A stretch of 55,385 bases of DNA from CAYYYP01 sp964475985. Its GTDB lineage: Bacteria > Bdellovibrionota > UBA1018 > CAYHWW01. The stretch lies in assembly GCA_964475985.1 (NCBI GenBank), contig CAYYYP010000020.1, positions 1-55,385 of the forward strand. The letters are read 5' to 3'. The notes below the pieces were generated by a model that searched no databases, was not told the DNA's origin, and was given only the letters and a program-made list of their open reading frames with translations. Numbering within the stretch: the first letter of the stretch is position 1; each line of letters begins with the position of its first letter. This document shows, piece by piece, positions 23,252-32,233 of this stretch. The translations under genes and the position numbers were made by a program.

Positions 23252-24884
23252 AAATACAACTGCAGAATTTAAACTTCCAGAAATCGGTGAAGGCGTTCAC
23301 GAAGGTGAAATCGTAAAATGGCTCGTGAAACCAGGTGATGCTGTCTCCGAAGATCAAGCCCTGGTAGAAATCATGACGGACAAAGCTACGGTTGAAGTTC
23401 CCACAAGCCAAGCGGGAACCATTCAAGAATTACTGGTCGCAGAAGGGGCCATCATAAAAGTAGGACAGGTCATCGCAAAAATTGCCACTGGCGCAGGAGC
23501 TAGTGCTAGTCCGCAAAAAACTCAAGCCGCGGCACCTGAGGCACCTCAAGCAAAGACGGAACAAAATGCGCAAACTGGCGAAAAAACTCGACCAAATCAA
23601 AACACCCAGGCCAAACAAGATACCCAAGCTACCCACGATAAATCCCTCGAAGCCGAAGCAACCGAAGATGAAGGTGGCGAAGCTTCCGTTGGTCCAGACC
23701 CAACGTCCGATCAAAGCAAAGGCTCGAAACAATCGAGCGCCACGGTAGCCGCAAAACCTCAATCAAAAGCACCTGTGCAAGATCGCACGACATATTCTGA
23801 AGAGCGCCCACAAGCTCCGCAATACGCGGCGGGAGCTTCTCAGCATTCCGTAGGTTCAGGTTCTCAAACCTACACCGCCTCTCCAGGAAACGTACTTGCA
23901 TCCCCCGCAACTCGAAGGCTTGCACGTGAACTTCAGGTGCCCTTAGAACAAATTACTGGTTCCGGCCCTGCCGGCAGAGTCACTAGGGAAGACGTGCAAC
24001 GTACCGCCTCCACCGGCATGGGTGCGACTTCAGCCGGGCCTCAGCGCATCGCACCGTCAGCACCCCGCGGAAACCAGAACATGCCAGCTGCGACGAGCAA
24101 CCAAACACCTTCACGTGCGCCCAACAATGCCATGACGGCACCCGCACTTCGGAATTCCCCAACGGAACTTGAAACCCTCGTTCCCTTTCGCGGAATGCGA
24201 CGAAAAATTGCTGAAGGCATGCGCCATAGCAAAGATACGGCGGCCCACTTCACCTACGTTGATGAATGCGACGTCTCTGAACTCGTAAAATTCCGCGCCG
24301 ACGCTAAGAAAATGGCCGAAGAGCAAGGCGTAAAGCTAACTTATTTACCTTTTCTCATTAAGGCGGCCATTCAAGCGCTGAAAAAATATCCTATGCTCAA
24401 TTCCTCGTTGGATGAGGCAGCCGGTAACATCATCGTTAAGAATTATTTCAACATCGGTATTGCCATGGACACGCCCGATGGCCTCATCGTTCCGGTGGTG
24501 AAGGACTGCGCAAATAAATCCATTCTGCAGATTGCCCACGAAATTTCCGTGCTCTCCGAAAAGGCGCAAAACAAGCGCCTTACCGTAGAAGACTTTAAGG
24601 GCGGCACTTTCACCATTACAAATGCTGGCACCATCGGTGGGCTTTTTGCGACCCCCATCATCAACAGCCCAGAAGTTGCCATCCTTGGTTTTAACAAAAT
24701 CGCAAAACGCCCGCACGTCAGGAAAAATGCACAAGGCGAAGATGAACTTTTCATCGCCGATATGACTTGGTTTTCCATTTCCATCGATCACCGCATCGTC
24801 GATGGCGCAACGGGCGCTCGTTTCATGAATGAGTTCATGGGCTTTTTGGCGAATCCAAAACGCCTCATCCTTGACATGATTTAA
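23244..24884 (+). CDS. Dihydrolipoyllysine acyltransferase (E2 of a 2-oxo acid dehydrogenase complex)
   Basis: The protein is 546 residues. Domains in order: lipoyl domain 5-80 with the lipoylated Lys47 in EIMTDKATVEVPT; a long Ala/Gln/Thr-rich linker (about 88-215); a peripheral-subunit-binding domain (about 218-255, ASPATRRLARELQVPLEQITGSGPAGRVTREDV); a second linker; and a catalytic CAT core from about residue 305 ending with the HRIVDGATGARF active-site motif. The EIMTDKATVEVP form is commonest in branched-chain and some pyruvate complexes, so the substrate is uncertain. It starts 8 bases before the lipA stop. No E1 subunit gene is in the window. Confidence 0.93.
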   Translation: MGENTTAEFKLPEIGEGVHEGEIVKWLVKPGDAVSEDQALVEIMTDKATVEVPTSQAGTIQELLVAEGAIIKVGQVIAKIATGAGASASPQKTQAAAPEAPQAKTEQNAQTGEKTRPNQNTQAKQDTQATHDKSLEAEATEDEGGEASVGPDPTSDQSKGSKQSSATVAAKPQSKAPVQDRTTYSEERPQAPQYAAGASQHSVGSGSQTYTASPGNVLASPATRRLARELQVPLEQITGSGPAGRVTREDVQRTASTGMGATSAGPQRIAPSAPRGNQNMPAATSNQTPSRAPNNAMTAPALRNSPTELETLVPFRGMRRKIAEGMRHSKDTAAHFTYVDECDVSELVKFRADAKKMAEEQGVKLTYLPFLIKAAIQALKKYPMLNSSLDEAAGNIIVKNYFNIGIAMDTPDGLIVPVVKDCANKSILQIAHEISVLSEKAQNKRLTVEDFKGGTFTITNAGTIGGLFATPIINSPEVAILGFNKIAKRPHVRKNAQGEDELFIADMTWFSISIDHRIVDGATGARFMNEFMGFLANPKRLILDMI

Positions 24885-24911
24885 GATCTCCCAAGAAAGT
24901 ATTTCATTACT

Positions 24912-26357
24912 ATGACTGCACCTACTTCTCCTTCTCAGAAACCTTCATCCCAAGATTCCTTTGATGCCATCGTCATTGGTTCAGGTCCTGGCGGCTATGT
25001 TTGCGCCATTAAGCTTGCAAGCCTTGGTGTACGCACCGCCATCATTGAACGGGAATCCCTAGGCGGCGTTTGTTTAAACGTAGGCTGCATTCCCTCAAAG
25101 GCGCTTATCCACGCGGGGAATACCTACGAGGACTTAAACTCCCACGTATCTGAAATGGGAATCAAGGCCGAAGTCAAAGGCATTGACCTTAAAACTCTCG
25201 TGGGCTGGAAAGATTCCATCGTAAAAAAACTGACCTCAGGCGTGGGCACTTTGCTTAAGGGCAACGGCGTAGAAATTATTGCGGGCAAAGCAAAGTTTGA
25301 GAACGATCACACCTTGCTGGTAGACGGGCCTGAAGGAAAACGTACGCTCAAATCAAAAACGTTTGTCATTGCAACGGGCTCAAGGCCCGTTGAGATTCCA
25401 GGCTTTGCCGTCGATGGAAAAGATGTGCTTTCTTCCACTGAAGCCTTAAGCCAAACGGAACTGCCCGAACACCTCGTCGTCATTGGCGGTGGTTATATTG
25501 GCCTTGAACTTGGAACCTACTACCGAAAAATCGGCTCGAAAGTTACCGTTCTAGAAGGAATGAAGGATCCCCTCGCCACCATGGATAAAGACTGCGTAAA
25601 CGTGGTGCTGCGTGGCCTTAAAAAGCGTGGCGTGGAAATTCTTACGGAAACCAAAGCCGTAGCTTACAAAAAAGTCGGCAAAAAACTAGAAGTAGAAATT
25701 CAAACTCCGCAGGGCACACAGAAAATTCCGTGCGATAAAATTTTAGTCACGGTTGGTCGCAAACCAAATTCCGACAACTTGGGATTAGATCGTGCGGGCC
25801 TCACCGTCGATGCGCGTGGCTTTCTAAAAATCGATTCCCAATGCCGAACTCAAGTTCCGCATATTTTTGCCATCGGGGATGTGGCGGGCGGAATGTTACT
25901 TGCGCACAAAGCGAGTAAAGAAGGCATTGTCGCCGCCGAAGTGATCGCAGGCCTTAGGGCTAGCAGTTTTGACACGACCATCATTCCCGCGGTAGTATTT
26001 ACAGATCCGGAAATTGCCGCCGTTGGACTAACCCTTCCCGAAGCCCAGGCCCAGGGCAAGCAAGTCATCTCTGGCCAATTTCCTTTCGCAGCCCTTGGCA
26101 AAGCCCTTGCATCTGGTCATTCTGAAGGATTTGTGAAGATCATCGCCGACGCAAACGATCATAAAGTCTTAGGGGTTCATATCGTAGGAACCGACGCCAG
26201 TTCGTTATTAGGAGAAGCCGGTTTAGCCATTGAAATGGGAGCCACCTTAGAGGATTTGGCCCAAACGATTCACGCCCACCCGACTTTACCCGAAGCACTC
26301 ATGGAAGCAGCTGATGTGACACTAGGTCATCCGATACACATCCTTAAAAAGAGGTGA
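24912..26357 (+). CDS. lpdA: Dihydrolipoamide dehydrogenase (E3)
   Basis: The protein is 481 residues. The FAD-binding GSGPGG is at 23-28, and the redox disulfide Cys54-Cys59 lies in GGVCLNVGCIPSKAL. The NAD-binding GGGYIGLELG is near residue 195, and the C-terminal HAHPTLPEALMEAA has the catalytic His-Glu pair (HxxPTxPE). It reoxidises the dihydrolipoyl groups on E2. The gene is 27 bases after E2 and directly before lipB. Confidence 0.96.
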   Translation: MTAPTSPSQKPSSQDSFDAIVIGSGPGGYVCAIKLASLGVRTAIIERESLGGVCLNVGCIPSKALIHAGNTYEDLNSHVSEMGIKAEVKGIDLKTLVGWKDSIVKKLTSGVGTLLKGNGVEIIAGKAKFENDHTLLVDGPEGKRTLKSKTFVIATGSRPVEIPGFAVDGKDVLSSTEALSQTELPEHLVVIGGGYIGLELGTYYRKIGSKVTVLEGMKDPLATMDKDCVNVVLRGLKKRGVEILTETKAVAYKKVGKKLEVEIQTPQGTQKIPCDKILVTVGRKPNSDNLGLDRAGLTVDARGFLKIDSQCRTQVPHIFAIGDVAGGMLLAHKASKEGIVAAEVIAGLRASSFDTTIIPAVVFTDPEIAAVGLTLPEAQAQGKQVISGQFPFAALGKALASGHSEGFVKIIADANDHKVLGVHIVGTDASSLLGEAGLAIEMGATLEDLAQTIHAHPTLPEALMEAADVTLGHPIHILKKR

Positions 26358-26360
26358 TTC

Positions 26361-27173
26361 ATGGAAGCAGTACTAAAAATTATCGATCTTGGTCGCATGG
26401 GTTATCAGGAAGCGCTGGAAGTTCAGCGCAAAACCTTGGAGCAGCGCATTCAAGGGCTCATTCCCGACACTTTATTATTTGTGGAACATCAGCCCGTTTA
26501 CACCGTGGGCCGCGGATGGACGAAGGATAAACCTGCACCAAGTCATGTGATGGTTCCGAACAAGGGTCAAATCCCCGTGTATTCCGTAGAGCGCGGCGGC
26601 CAAATGACATTTCATGGCCCAGGCCAATTGGTGGGTTATCCCATCATTGCACTTTCCCACAAAGACATCAGGAAGTATCTCCGTGATCTCGAACGGGTAC
26701 TTATAAGGGGAATTTCAACAACGTTTCCAGGTATCGAACTACGCCCCTGTCCCGCTAACCTTGAACTTGAAGCAGGCCAACTTGAAACCGGAGTTTGGGT
26801 CGGCGATCAAAAAATCAGCAGCATCGGTATCGCCGTAAAGCAGTGGGTGAGTTACCACGGCTTTGCAATCAATTTAAACCCTGAACTAGCCTACTTTTCC
26901 GCCATTGAACCCTGTGGTTTCCAGGGTGAAATCCTCACTTCACTTGCGGAACTGACCCATGAGCAAAATACGGCAAAACTTCAGGAAAAACTTACGGAGC
27001 TAAAACAAAATATCGGTGAACTTTGCTCAAAAATGGTGGACCAAATGACGCAAGCTGCCCTTGCCGAAGACGAAAATTCGTCCGACGCTTCGGTTTCAGC
27101 TGTAACCGCCCCCCTAACTTTGCTCGATGGAGAGTTTCAGACTTCAAGGTCCTGGCAAATCGCTCAGAAATAA
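26361..27173 (+). CDS. lipB: Octanoyl-[acyl carrier protein]:protein N-octanoyltransferase
   Basis: The protein is 270 residues. RGGQMTFHGPGQLVGYP (78-94) and the catalytic pair Lys151 (GDQKISSIG) and Cys185 (EPCGF) match LipB. It loads octanoyl from ACP onto lipoyl domains, the step before LipA. Only 3 bases separate it from lpdA. The C-terminal about 45 residues (Asp/Glu/Ser-rich, then PLTLLDGEF) extend beyond the usual LipB end. The short gap to uvrA carries a T-rich stretch after a GCTTAAGC palindrome that may be a weak terminator. Confidence 0.95.
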   Translation: MEAVLKIIDLGRMGYQEALEVQRKTLEQRIQGLIPDTLLFVEHQPVYTVGRGWTKDKPAPSHVMVPNKGQIPVYSVERGGQMTFHGPGQLVGYPIIALSHKDIRKYLRDLERVLIRGISTTFPGIELRPCPANLELEAGQLETGVWVGDQKISSIGIAVKQWVSYHGFAINLNPELAYFSAIEPCGFQGEILTSLAELTHEQNTAKLQEKLTELKQNIGELCSKMVDQMTQAALAEDENSSDASVSAVTAPLTLLDGEFQTSRSWQIAQK

Positions 27174-27245
27174 TTTTTCCGCATCTCAGAAGGTGCTTAA
27201 GCCTTTTTTTTTAAGTAAATACCTTAACGAGAAAGCAGGTGAGAC

Positions 27246-30203
27246 ATGCAAAAAAGCAAAACACCTTCATTGCGGCTTAAGGGCGTGCGCACCAACAATC
27301 TGAAAAATATTGACGTGGAAATTCCGTTAAAGGGTTTGACCGTCATTACGGGCGTAAGCGGTTCCGGAAAATCATCTCTGGCTTTTGAAACTATATATGC
27401 CGAAGGACAACGTAGATACGTTGAGTCCCTTTCCACGTACACCCGTCAATTCCTGGAAAAAATGGCCCGCCCGGAACTCGACTCGGCAGAAAACATTCGC
27501 CCCGCCATTGCATTAGAACAAAAAAATCACGTGACCAATAGCCGCTCGACCGTGGCCACCATGTCGGACCTCTATGATTACCTGCGCATTCTCTACGCAA
27601 AAACCGCCGATACCTTTTGTTTGCGCTGCCAGCAAAAAGTGAGCAAGGATTCACCTCAATCCATCGCAATGGAACTTCCCGCAGGCTTTGATAAGTTTTA
27701 TATTACGGCCCCCATGGCCGACTGGGAAAAAGAAAAACAATCCCTAGTGGCTAAAGGTTTTGTGCGCATTCTATTTCCGCAAATCAAAGACGGAAAAGAA
27801 ATTTTTGAACTTGTAGAAATTTCTGAACTCTTACGCAGCACCATGCCCAGTGCGGCCACGAAAGAAAAAGCAAAGGCTAAAACTAAGACGAAAGTTAAAA
27901 CGCAAAAGCCCGCTTCGCCTCCCATGGTCGTGATCGACCGCATATCCCGGCCCGAAGATCCCGTGCACGATCAACGTCTTATGGAAGCGCTTGAAGAAGC
28001 ATTTCGCTTGGGCAATGGATTTCTCACTCTGGTAGCGCCTTCGGGTGAAGATTGGCTTTCCAAGAATTATTCTGACCGCTTTCAATGCGAGAATTGCGGC
28101 ATTCCCTACGATGAACCCTCACCTCCACTCTTTTCCTTTAATTCACCGCTCGGTGCTTGCGAGGATTGCAGTGGTTTTGGGTTCAACCTTGAGCTCAGTG
28201 AAAACATTATTGTACCGCAGCCTAAAAAAACTTTACGCGAAGGCGCCGTCGATCCGTTCACCAAACCGGCTTACGATGAATATCAATTTGAATTGTTGAG
28301 ATTCTGCCACGCCAAATCCATCCCCGTGAACAAACGTTATCAAGACCTATCGGAAGCGGAAAAAGAACTCATCTGGAACGGTGATGGCGGGAAAAAAGGT
28401 TTCCAAGGAATTCGCGGCGCGTTTGAAGAACTCAAAGCCTGGAAATATAAAATGCATGTGCGCATTTTCATAAGGCGTTACCAAGAGCCAAAAATTTGTC
28501 GCACCTGCCAAGGTAAACGGCTCAAACCTAAGATTGAAGCCTATAAACTTTCGGGCAGGTCCATCACCGAGCTCTTAGCGTTATCCCTTAAGGATGCGCA
28601 GATTTGGTTTCACGGATTAAAACTGGATGCCGAAAAAACGGTCATCGCAAAGGATGCGCTGGCTCAGATTTCAAATCGGCTTGATGTCCTAAACCATGTA
28701 GGCGTTGGTTACTTAGCCCTTGATCGGCTGGGCAAAACGCTTTCGGGCGGGGAATGTCAGCGCATTGCGCTCGGCAGTCAGTTGGGCAATCGTCTTTGTT
28801 CAACCCTTTATGTCCTTGATGAACCTAGCATCGGGCTTCATGCCGCCGACACGCAACGCATGATCGATGTGCTGCTCTCGCTTCGGGATCTCGGAAATAC
28901 GGTCATCGTGGTGGAGCATGATCTCGATGTCATCAGCAACGCGGATTACTTTATCGAACTTGGCCCCCATGCGGGTTATCGTGGTGGAAACGTCGTAATT
29001 CAGGGGGATTTTCAAAAACTTCTGACTTCTTCCAAGCGCTCTGAAAGTCTGACGATGCGTTACCTCTCGGGCGAAAAAACCTTGGCGTTGCCAAGTAAAC
29101 GAAGGCTTCCTAAAGGTGAAAAGAATTCCATCCGCATCACTGGAGCACGGGAGCATAACCTTAAGAACATCGATGCGGAATTTCCATTGGGAGTTTTCTT
29201 AGCCGTGACCGGAGTGAGTGGCAGCGGCAAAACCACCTTAGTGCAGCGCACTTTATACAATGCGCTTCGCAAAGTTTTTGACAACGAAAGTGTGGCTAAG
29301 GACTCCTCAGTGGGCCGCTTTGATCGTATGTACGGCGTGGACCTGATTCGCAACGTCGTGCTCCTTGACCAAAAACCCATCGGCAAATCCTCAAGGTCAA
29401 ATCCCGCAACTTACCTCGGCATATATGATGACATCCGCAAGGTTTACTGCGGGCAGAGCTTAAGCCTTCAGCGCGGCTATACACCAAGGCATTTTTCCTT
29501 CAACGTGGATGGCGGCCGCTGCCCCATTTGTAAGGGCGAGGGTGAAGTCACCATCGACATGCATTTCATGTCGGATCTTAAACTCCCGTGCGAAGAGTGC
29601 GGTGGCAAACGATTCACGAAGCCCATCCTTGAAGTCGAGTTCCAGCGCAAAAACATTTTTGCGCTCCTCAACACGACCATCGATGAATGTTACGATATTT
29701 TTCGCGAACATCCGAACATCTCAACTCAGTTGCAAACTTTGCGATCCGTGGGCCTGGGTTATTTATTGCTAGGTCAGAGTGCCACTTCACTTTCCGGCGG
29801 GGAAAGCCAACGGCTTAAAATTGCATCAGTCTTGCAGGAAAACTCCGGCAAAAAAGCGGGCGATCAAATTCTTTATATTTTTGACGAACCCACCACGGGC
29901 CTGCACATCGATGACGTAGGTAAGCTCGTAAAAATTTTCCATGACTTGGTGGATTTCGGGAATTCCGTTTTAGTGGTGGAACATAACCTTGATGTCATAG
30001 CGCAAGCGGATTTGGTCATGGACCTAGGGCCCGGTGCCGGCGAAGAGGGCGGAAACCTAGTGGGTTGCATGGCTCCAGAGGAATTGGCGAACGTCGAAGA
30101 ATCCCTTACGGGGCAGTACTTAAAAAAATATTTTGCTGCTCGCAAAAAATTCTTAGGTCGTAGCGTTCAGCCGACGGAAACCCTCGAGAAGATCAGCCTT
30201 TAG
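27246..30203 (+). CDS. uvrA: Excinuclease ABC subunit A
   Basis: The protein is 985 residues, slightly longer than the usual about 940. The first ATPase has Walker A GVSGSGKSS (36-44) followed by LAFETIYAEGQRRYVESLS. Zinc-binding pairs occur in CENCGIPY...CEDC and CPICKGEG...CEEC. Two ABC signatures (LSGGECQRIALGSQLG and LSGGESQRLKIAS) and two Walker B stretches (LYVLDEPSIGLH and LYIFDEPTTGLH) complete the tandem ATPase. It finds DNA damage with UvrB. An extra Lys/Thr-rich segment near residues 200-217 lies in the UvrB-binding region. The 3' end overlaps the convergent metC-like gene by 51 bases. Confidence 0.95.
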   Translation: MQKSKTPSLRLKGVRTNNLKNIDVEIPLKGLTVITGVSGSGKSSLAFETIYAEGQRRYVESLSTYTRQFLEKMARPELDSAENIRPAIALEQKNHVTNSRSTVATMSDLYDYLRILYAKTADTFCLRCQQKVSKDSPQSIAMELPAGFDKFYITAPMADWEKEKQSLVAKGFVRILFPQIKDGKEIFELVEISELLRSTMPSAATKEKAKAKTKTKVKTQKPASPPMVVIDRISRPEDPVHDQRLMEALEEAFRLGNGFLTLVAPSGEDWLSKNYSDRFQCENCGIPYDEPSPPLFSFNSPLGACEDCSGFGFNLELSENIIVPQPKKTLREGAVDPFTKPAYDEYQFELLRFCHAKSIPVNKRYQDLSEAEKELIWNGDGGKKGFQGIRGAFEELKAWKYKMHVRIFIRRYQEPKICRTCQGKRLKPKIEAYKLSGRSITELLALSLKDAQIWFHGLKLDAEKTVIAKDALAQISNRLDVLNHVGVGYLALDRLGKTLSGGECQRIALGSQLGNRLCSTLYVLDEPSIGLHAADTQRMIDVLLSLRDLGNTVIVVEHDLDVISNADYFIELGPHAGYRGGNVVIQGDFQKLLTSSKRSESLTMRYLSGEKTLALPSKRRLPKGEKNSIRITGAREHNLKNIDAEFPLGVFLAVTGVSGSGKTTLVQRTLYNALRKVFDNESVAKDSSVGRFDRMYGVDLIRNVVLLDQKPIGKSSRSNPATYLGIYDDIRKVYCGQSLSLQRGYTPRHFSFNVDGGRCPICKGEGEVTIDMHFMSDLKLPCEECGGKRFTKPILEVEFQRKNIFALLNTTIDECYDIFREHPNISTQLQTLRSVGLGYLLLGQSATSLSGGESQRLKIASVLQENSGKKAGDQILYIFDEPTTGLHIDDVGKLVKIFHDLVDFGNSVLVVEHNLDVIAQADLVMDLGPGAGEEGGNLVGCMAPEELANVEESLTGQYLKKYFAARKKFLGRSVQPTETLEKISL

Positions 30204-31340
30204 GTCATCTAAGCTTTCTAGGCCCACATGCAAACGCACCAGCATGCCCGTTTCATCCCAGCCGTGGGCTCTAAAGAACTTCGGGTCAAACGGTACCGCG
30301 AGACTCTCAAAACCTCCCCAGCTATGGCCTAAACCAAATAAATTTAGGCTATTTAACATTTGGTGAACGGCAGGCTTGGAAAATTTCGGATCAAATAAAA
30401 CGCTGAATAACCCTGATGAACCGGTGAAATCTCTTTTCCAGATTTCATGGCCCGCAAAACTGGGAAGGCCCGGGTGGAGTACCTTTTGCACTTCGGGGCG
30501 ACCTTGCAGCCATTGCGCTAAATCCAAGGCTTGGGTTTCGTGCTGTTTCAAACGTAAATGCAGAGTGCGCAGCCCTCGCAAGGCCGAATAAACATCGTCG
30601 GGCGCGGCACATTGCCCCCAAAGGATTCCACTCTTGCGCACAGGCTCATAGCTGGCCTCATTGCAAATGATGATGCCCAGGAAACTATCGGAGTGTCCGG
30701 AAATATATTTGGTGGCGGAATGAATGGAAACATCGACGCCCAGGGCAAGCGGTTTTAAAAACAAAGGCGTAGCCCAAGTATTATCGATCAAAGTGGTAAT
30801 ATTTTTTTCACGACAGATTTTAGTGATGGCGGGGACGTCTTGAATCTCAAAGGTCATGGACCCTGGCGATTCCAAGAACACGAGTTTCGTGTTTTTACGA
30901 ATTGCATTTTGGATACCAGCGCCGATTTTAGGGTCAAAATAATCTACGGCAACGCCAAAACGTAAGAGCGAATTGCAAAAACTCCGCGTCGGCAAGTAAA
31001 CCGAATCACTTACTAGAATATGGTCGCCCGATTGTACGAAGGCCCAAATGGCCGTGGAAATTGCAGCAAGTCCAGAACCGGTGCAAACGGCCCCGGCGCC
31101 GCCTTCGAGTTCACAGAGCGTAGATTCAAGCAGCCGAGAGTTGGCGTTCCCAAAACGCCCGTAGCTTTGTTTTGTTCGGAACAAGGGATCAGCGAATATG
31201 GAAGCTTCAAGCTCTTCCACCGTTTGATATAGTACGGTCGATCCTTTGATGACCGGTGGGTTCACGAATGTCGGCTCAATACCGCCGGCGGTTTTTAAGT
31301 GCGCTAAATTTGTTTGAGGCTGCCAGTTCTTTTTAGTCAT
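30153..31340 (-). CDS. metC: Cystathionine beta-lyase-like PLP enzyme
   Basis: The protein is 395 residues of the Cys/Met-metabolism PLP family. The cofactor Lys is Lys211 in SIHSATKYISGHSD. YGRFGNAN (60-67) and GSGLAAIS (88-95) make up the PLP phosphate pocket. SWGGFESLAVP near residue 350 is typical of cystathionine beta-lyases. It splits cystathionine to homocysteine, pyruvate and ammonia, although cystathionine gamma-lyase relatives are close. It overlaps the upstream sulfurtransferase by 4 bases (ATGA), so the two sulfur genes form an operon. Confidence 0.85.
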   Translation of the reverse strand: MTKKNWQPQTNLAHLKTAGGIEPTFVNPPVIKGSTVLYQTVEELEASIFADPLFRTKQSYGRFGNANSRLLESTLCELEGGAGAVCTGSGLAAISTAIWAFVQSGDHILVSDSVYLPTRSFCNSLLRFGVAVDYFDPKIGAGIQNAIRKNTKLVFLESPGSMTFEIQDVPAITKICREKNITTLIDNTWATPLFLKPLALGVDVSIHSATKYISGHSDSFLGIIICNEASYEPVRKSGILWGQCAAPDDVYSALRGLRTLHLRLKQHETQALDLAQWLQGRPEVQKVLHPGLPSFAGHEIWKRDFTGSSGLFSVLFDPKFSKPAVHQMLNSLNLFGLGHSWGGFESLAVPFDPKFFRAHGWDETGMLVRLHVGLESLDDLKADLLEGFRRLNATT

Positions 31341-32206
31341 GGTTTATTTTCCACCGGACGTTTTGGATCAGAACCCCATTCGCACCACGATCCATCGTAG
31401 ACACTAAGATCTTCGTAACCGGCGACTTGGGCGGCAAGCGCCAAAATGCAGGCAGTGACCCCGGACCCGCAACTAAAAATCAATTTCTGCTTAGCGTCGA
31501 CCAAGTCGGAAAAAATATTTTTGAGCGTCGGCGGTTCCGACAATATGCCGTCCACCTGGACTTTCGAAAAAGGCAAATTAAGAGCGCGCGGCATATGACC
31601 ACCCCGAAGGCCGGCCCTTGGTTCTGGCTCCGTGCCCGAAAAACGACCGGACGATCTCGCGTCAAGTACGGCGAACTCGGGATCATTTAACGCCAACGCC
31701 ACTTGATCGGCCGTTGAGAATAACTTTAGTTGAGGTGCCGCAACGAAGTTTCCATCTTTAGCCTGCTCCAGAGGAATTCCCACCAGTGGGAAACCAGATT
31801 TTTTCCAAGCCGGCAGCCCTCCGTTGAGTACCGCTACTTGCTCATGACCCATGGCCCGTAACATCCACCACGCCCTCGGACTTGAGTAAGTGCCAACCCG
31901 ATCGTAAACCACAACGACGCTATCCGGGTTGATCCCAAGCTTTCTCACTTCGGCTTCGAAAATTCTTGGTGCCGGCATCATATGGGGCAAAGGGCTCGTT
32001 TGATCGCAAATCTTTTCGTCAAAATCAAAAATCCGGGCGCCGGGTATGAATTCTGTGATCGGTTTTTTTTCCTCCGCCGGAACCGCTGTGATGGGCTTCA
32101 TTGTAGCGTCAAGGATGACGAGCGTTGACTTACTAAGGTTTTGCGCAAGCCAATCTACAGAAACTAGGGGACCTGGAATTTCAAAATGCCTCTCAAAATC
32201 TTTCAT
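31337..32206 (-). CDS. sseA: 3-mercaptopyruvate/thiosulfate sulfurtransferase
   Basis: The protein is 289 residues with two rhodanese domains. The N-terminal one is catalytically empty (residues 10-140, with VVVYDR and LNGGLPAWKKSGFP). The C-terminal one has the active Cys246 in SCGSGVTACILAL. The CG(S)GVTA loop favours 3-mercaptopyruvate over thiosulfate, but substrate choice should be treated as inference. No signal peptide is seen. It is translationally coupled to metC. Confidence 0.88.
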   Translation of the reverse strand: MKDFERHFEIPGPLVSVDWLAQNLSKSTLVILDATMKPITAVPAEEKKPITEFIPGARIFDFDEKICDQTSPLPHMMPAPRIFEAEVRKLGINPDSVVVVYDRVGTYSSPRAWWMLRAMGHEQVAVLNGGLPAWKKSGFPLVGIPLEQAKDGNFVAAPQLKLFSTADQVALALNDPEFAVLDARSSGRFSGTEPEPRAGLRGGHMPRALNLPFSKVQVDGILSEPPTLKNIFSDLVDAKQKLIFSCGSGVTACILALAAQVAGYEDLSVYDGSWCEWGSDPKRPVENKP

Positions 32207-32233
32207 TGATGAATCATCTTGTACCAGAATTAA

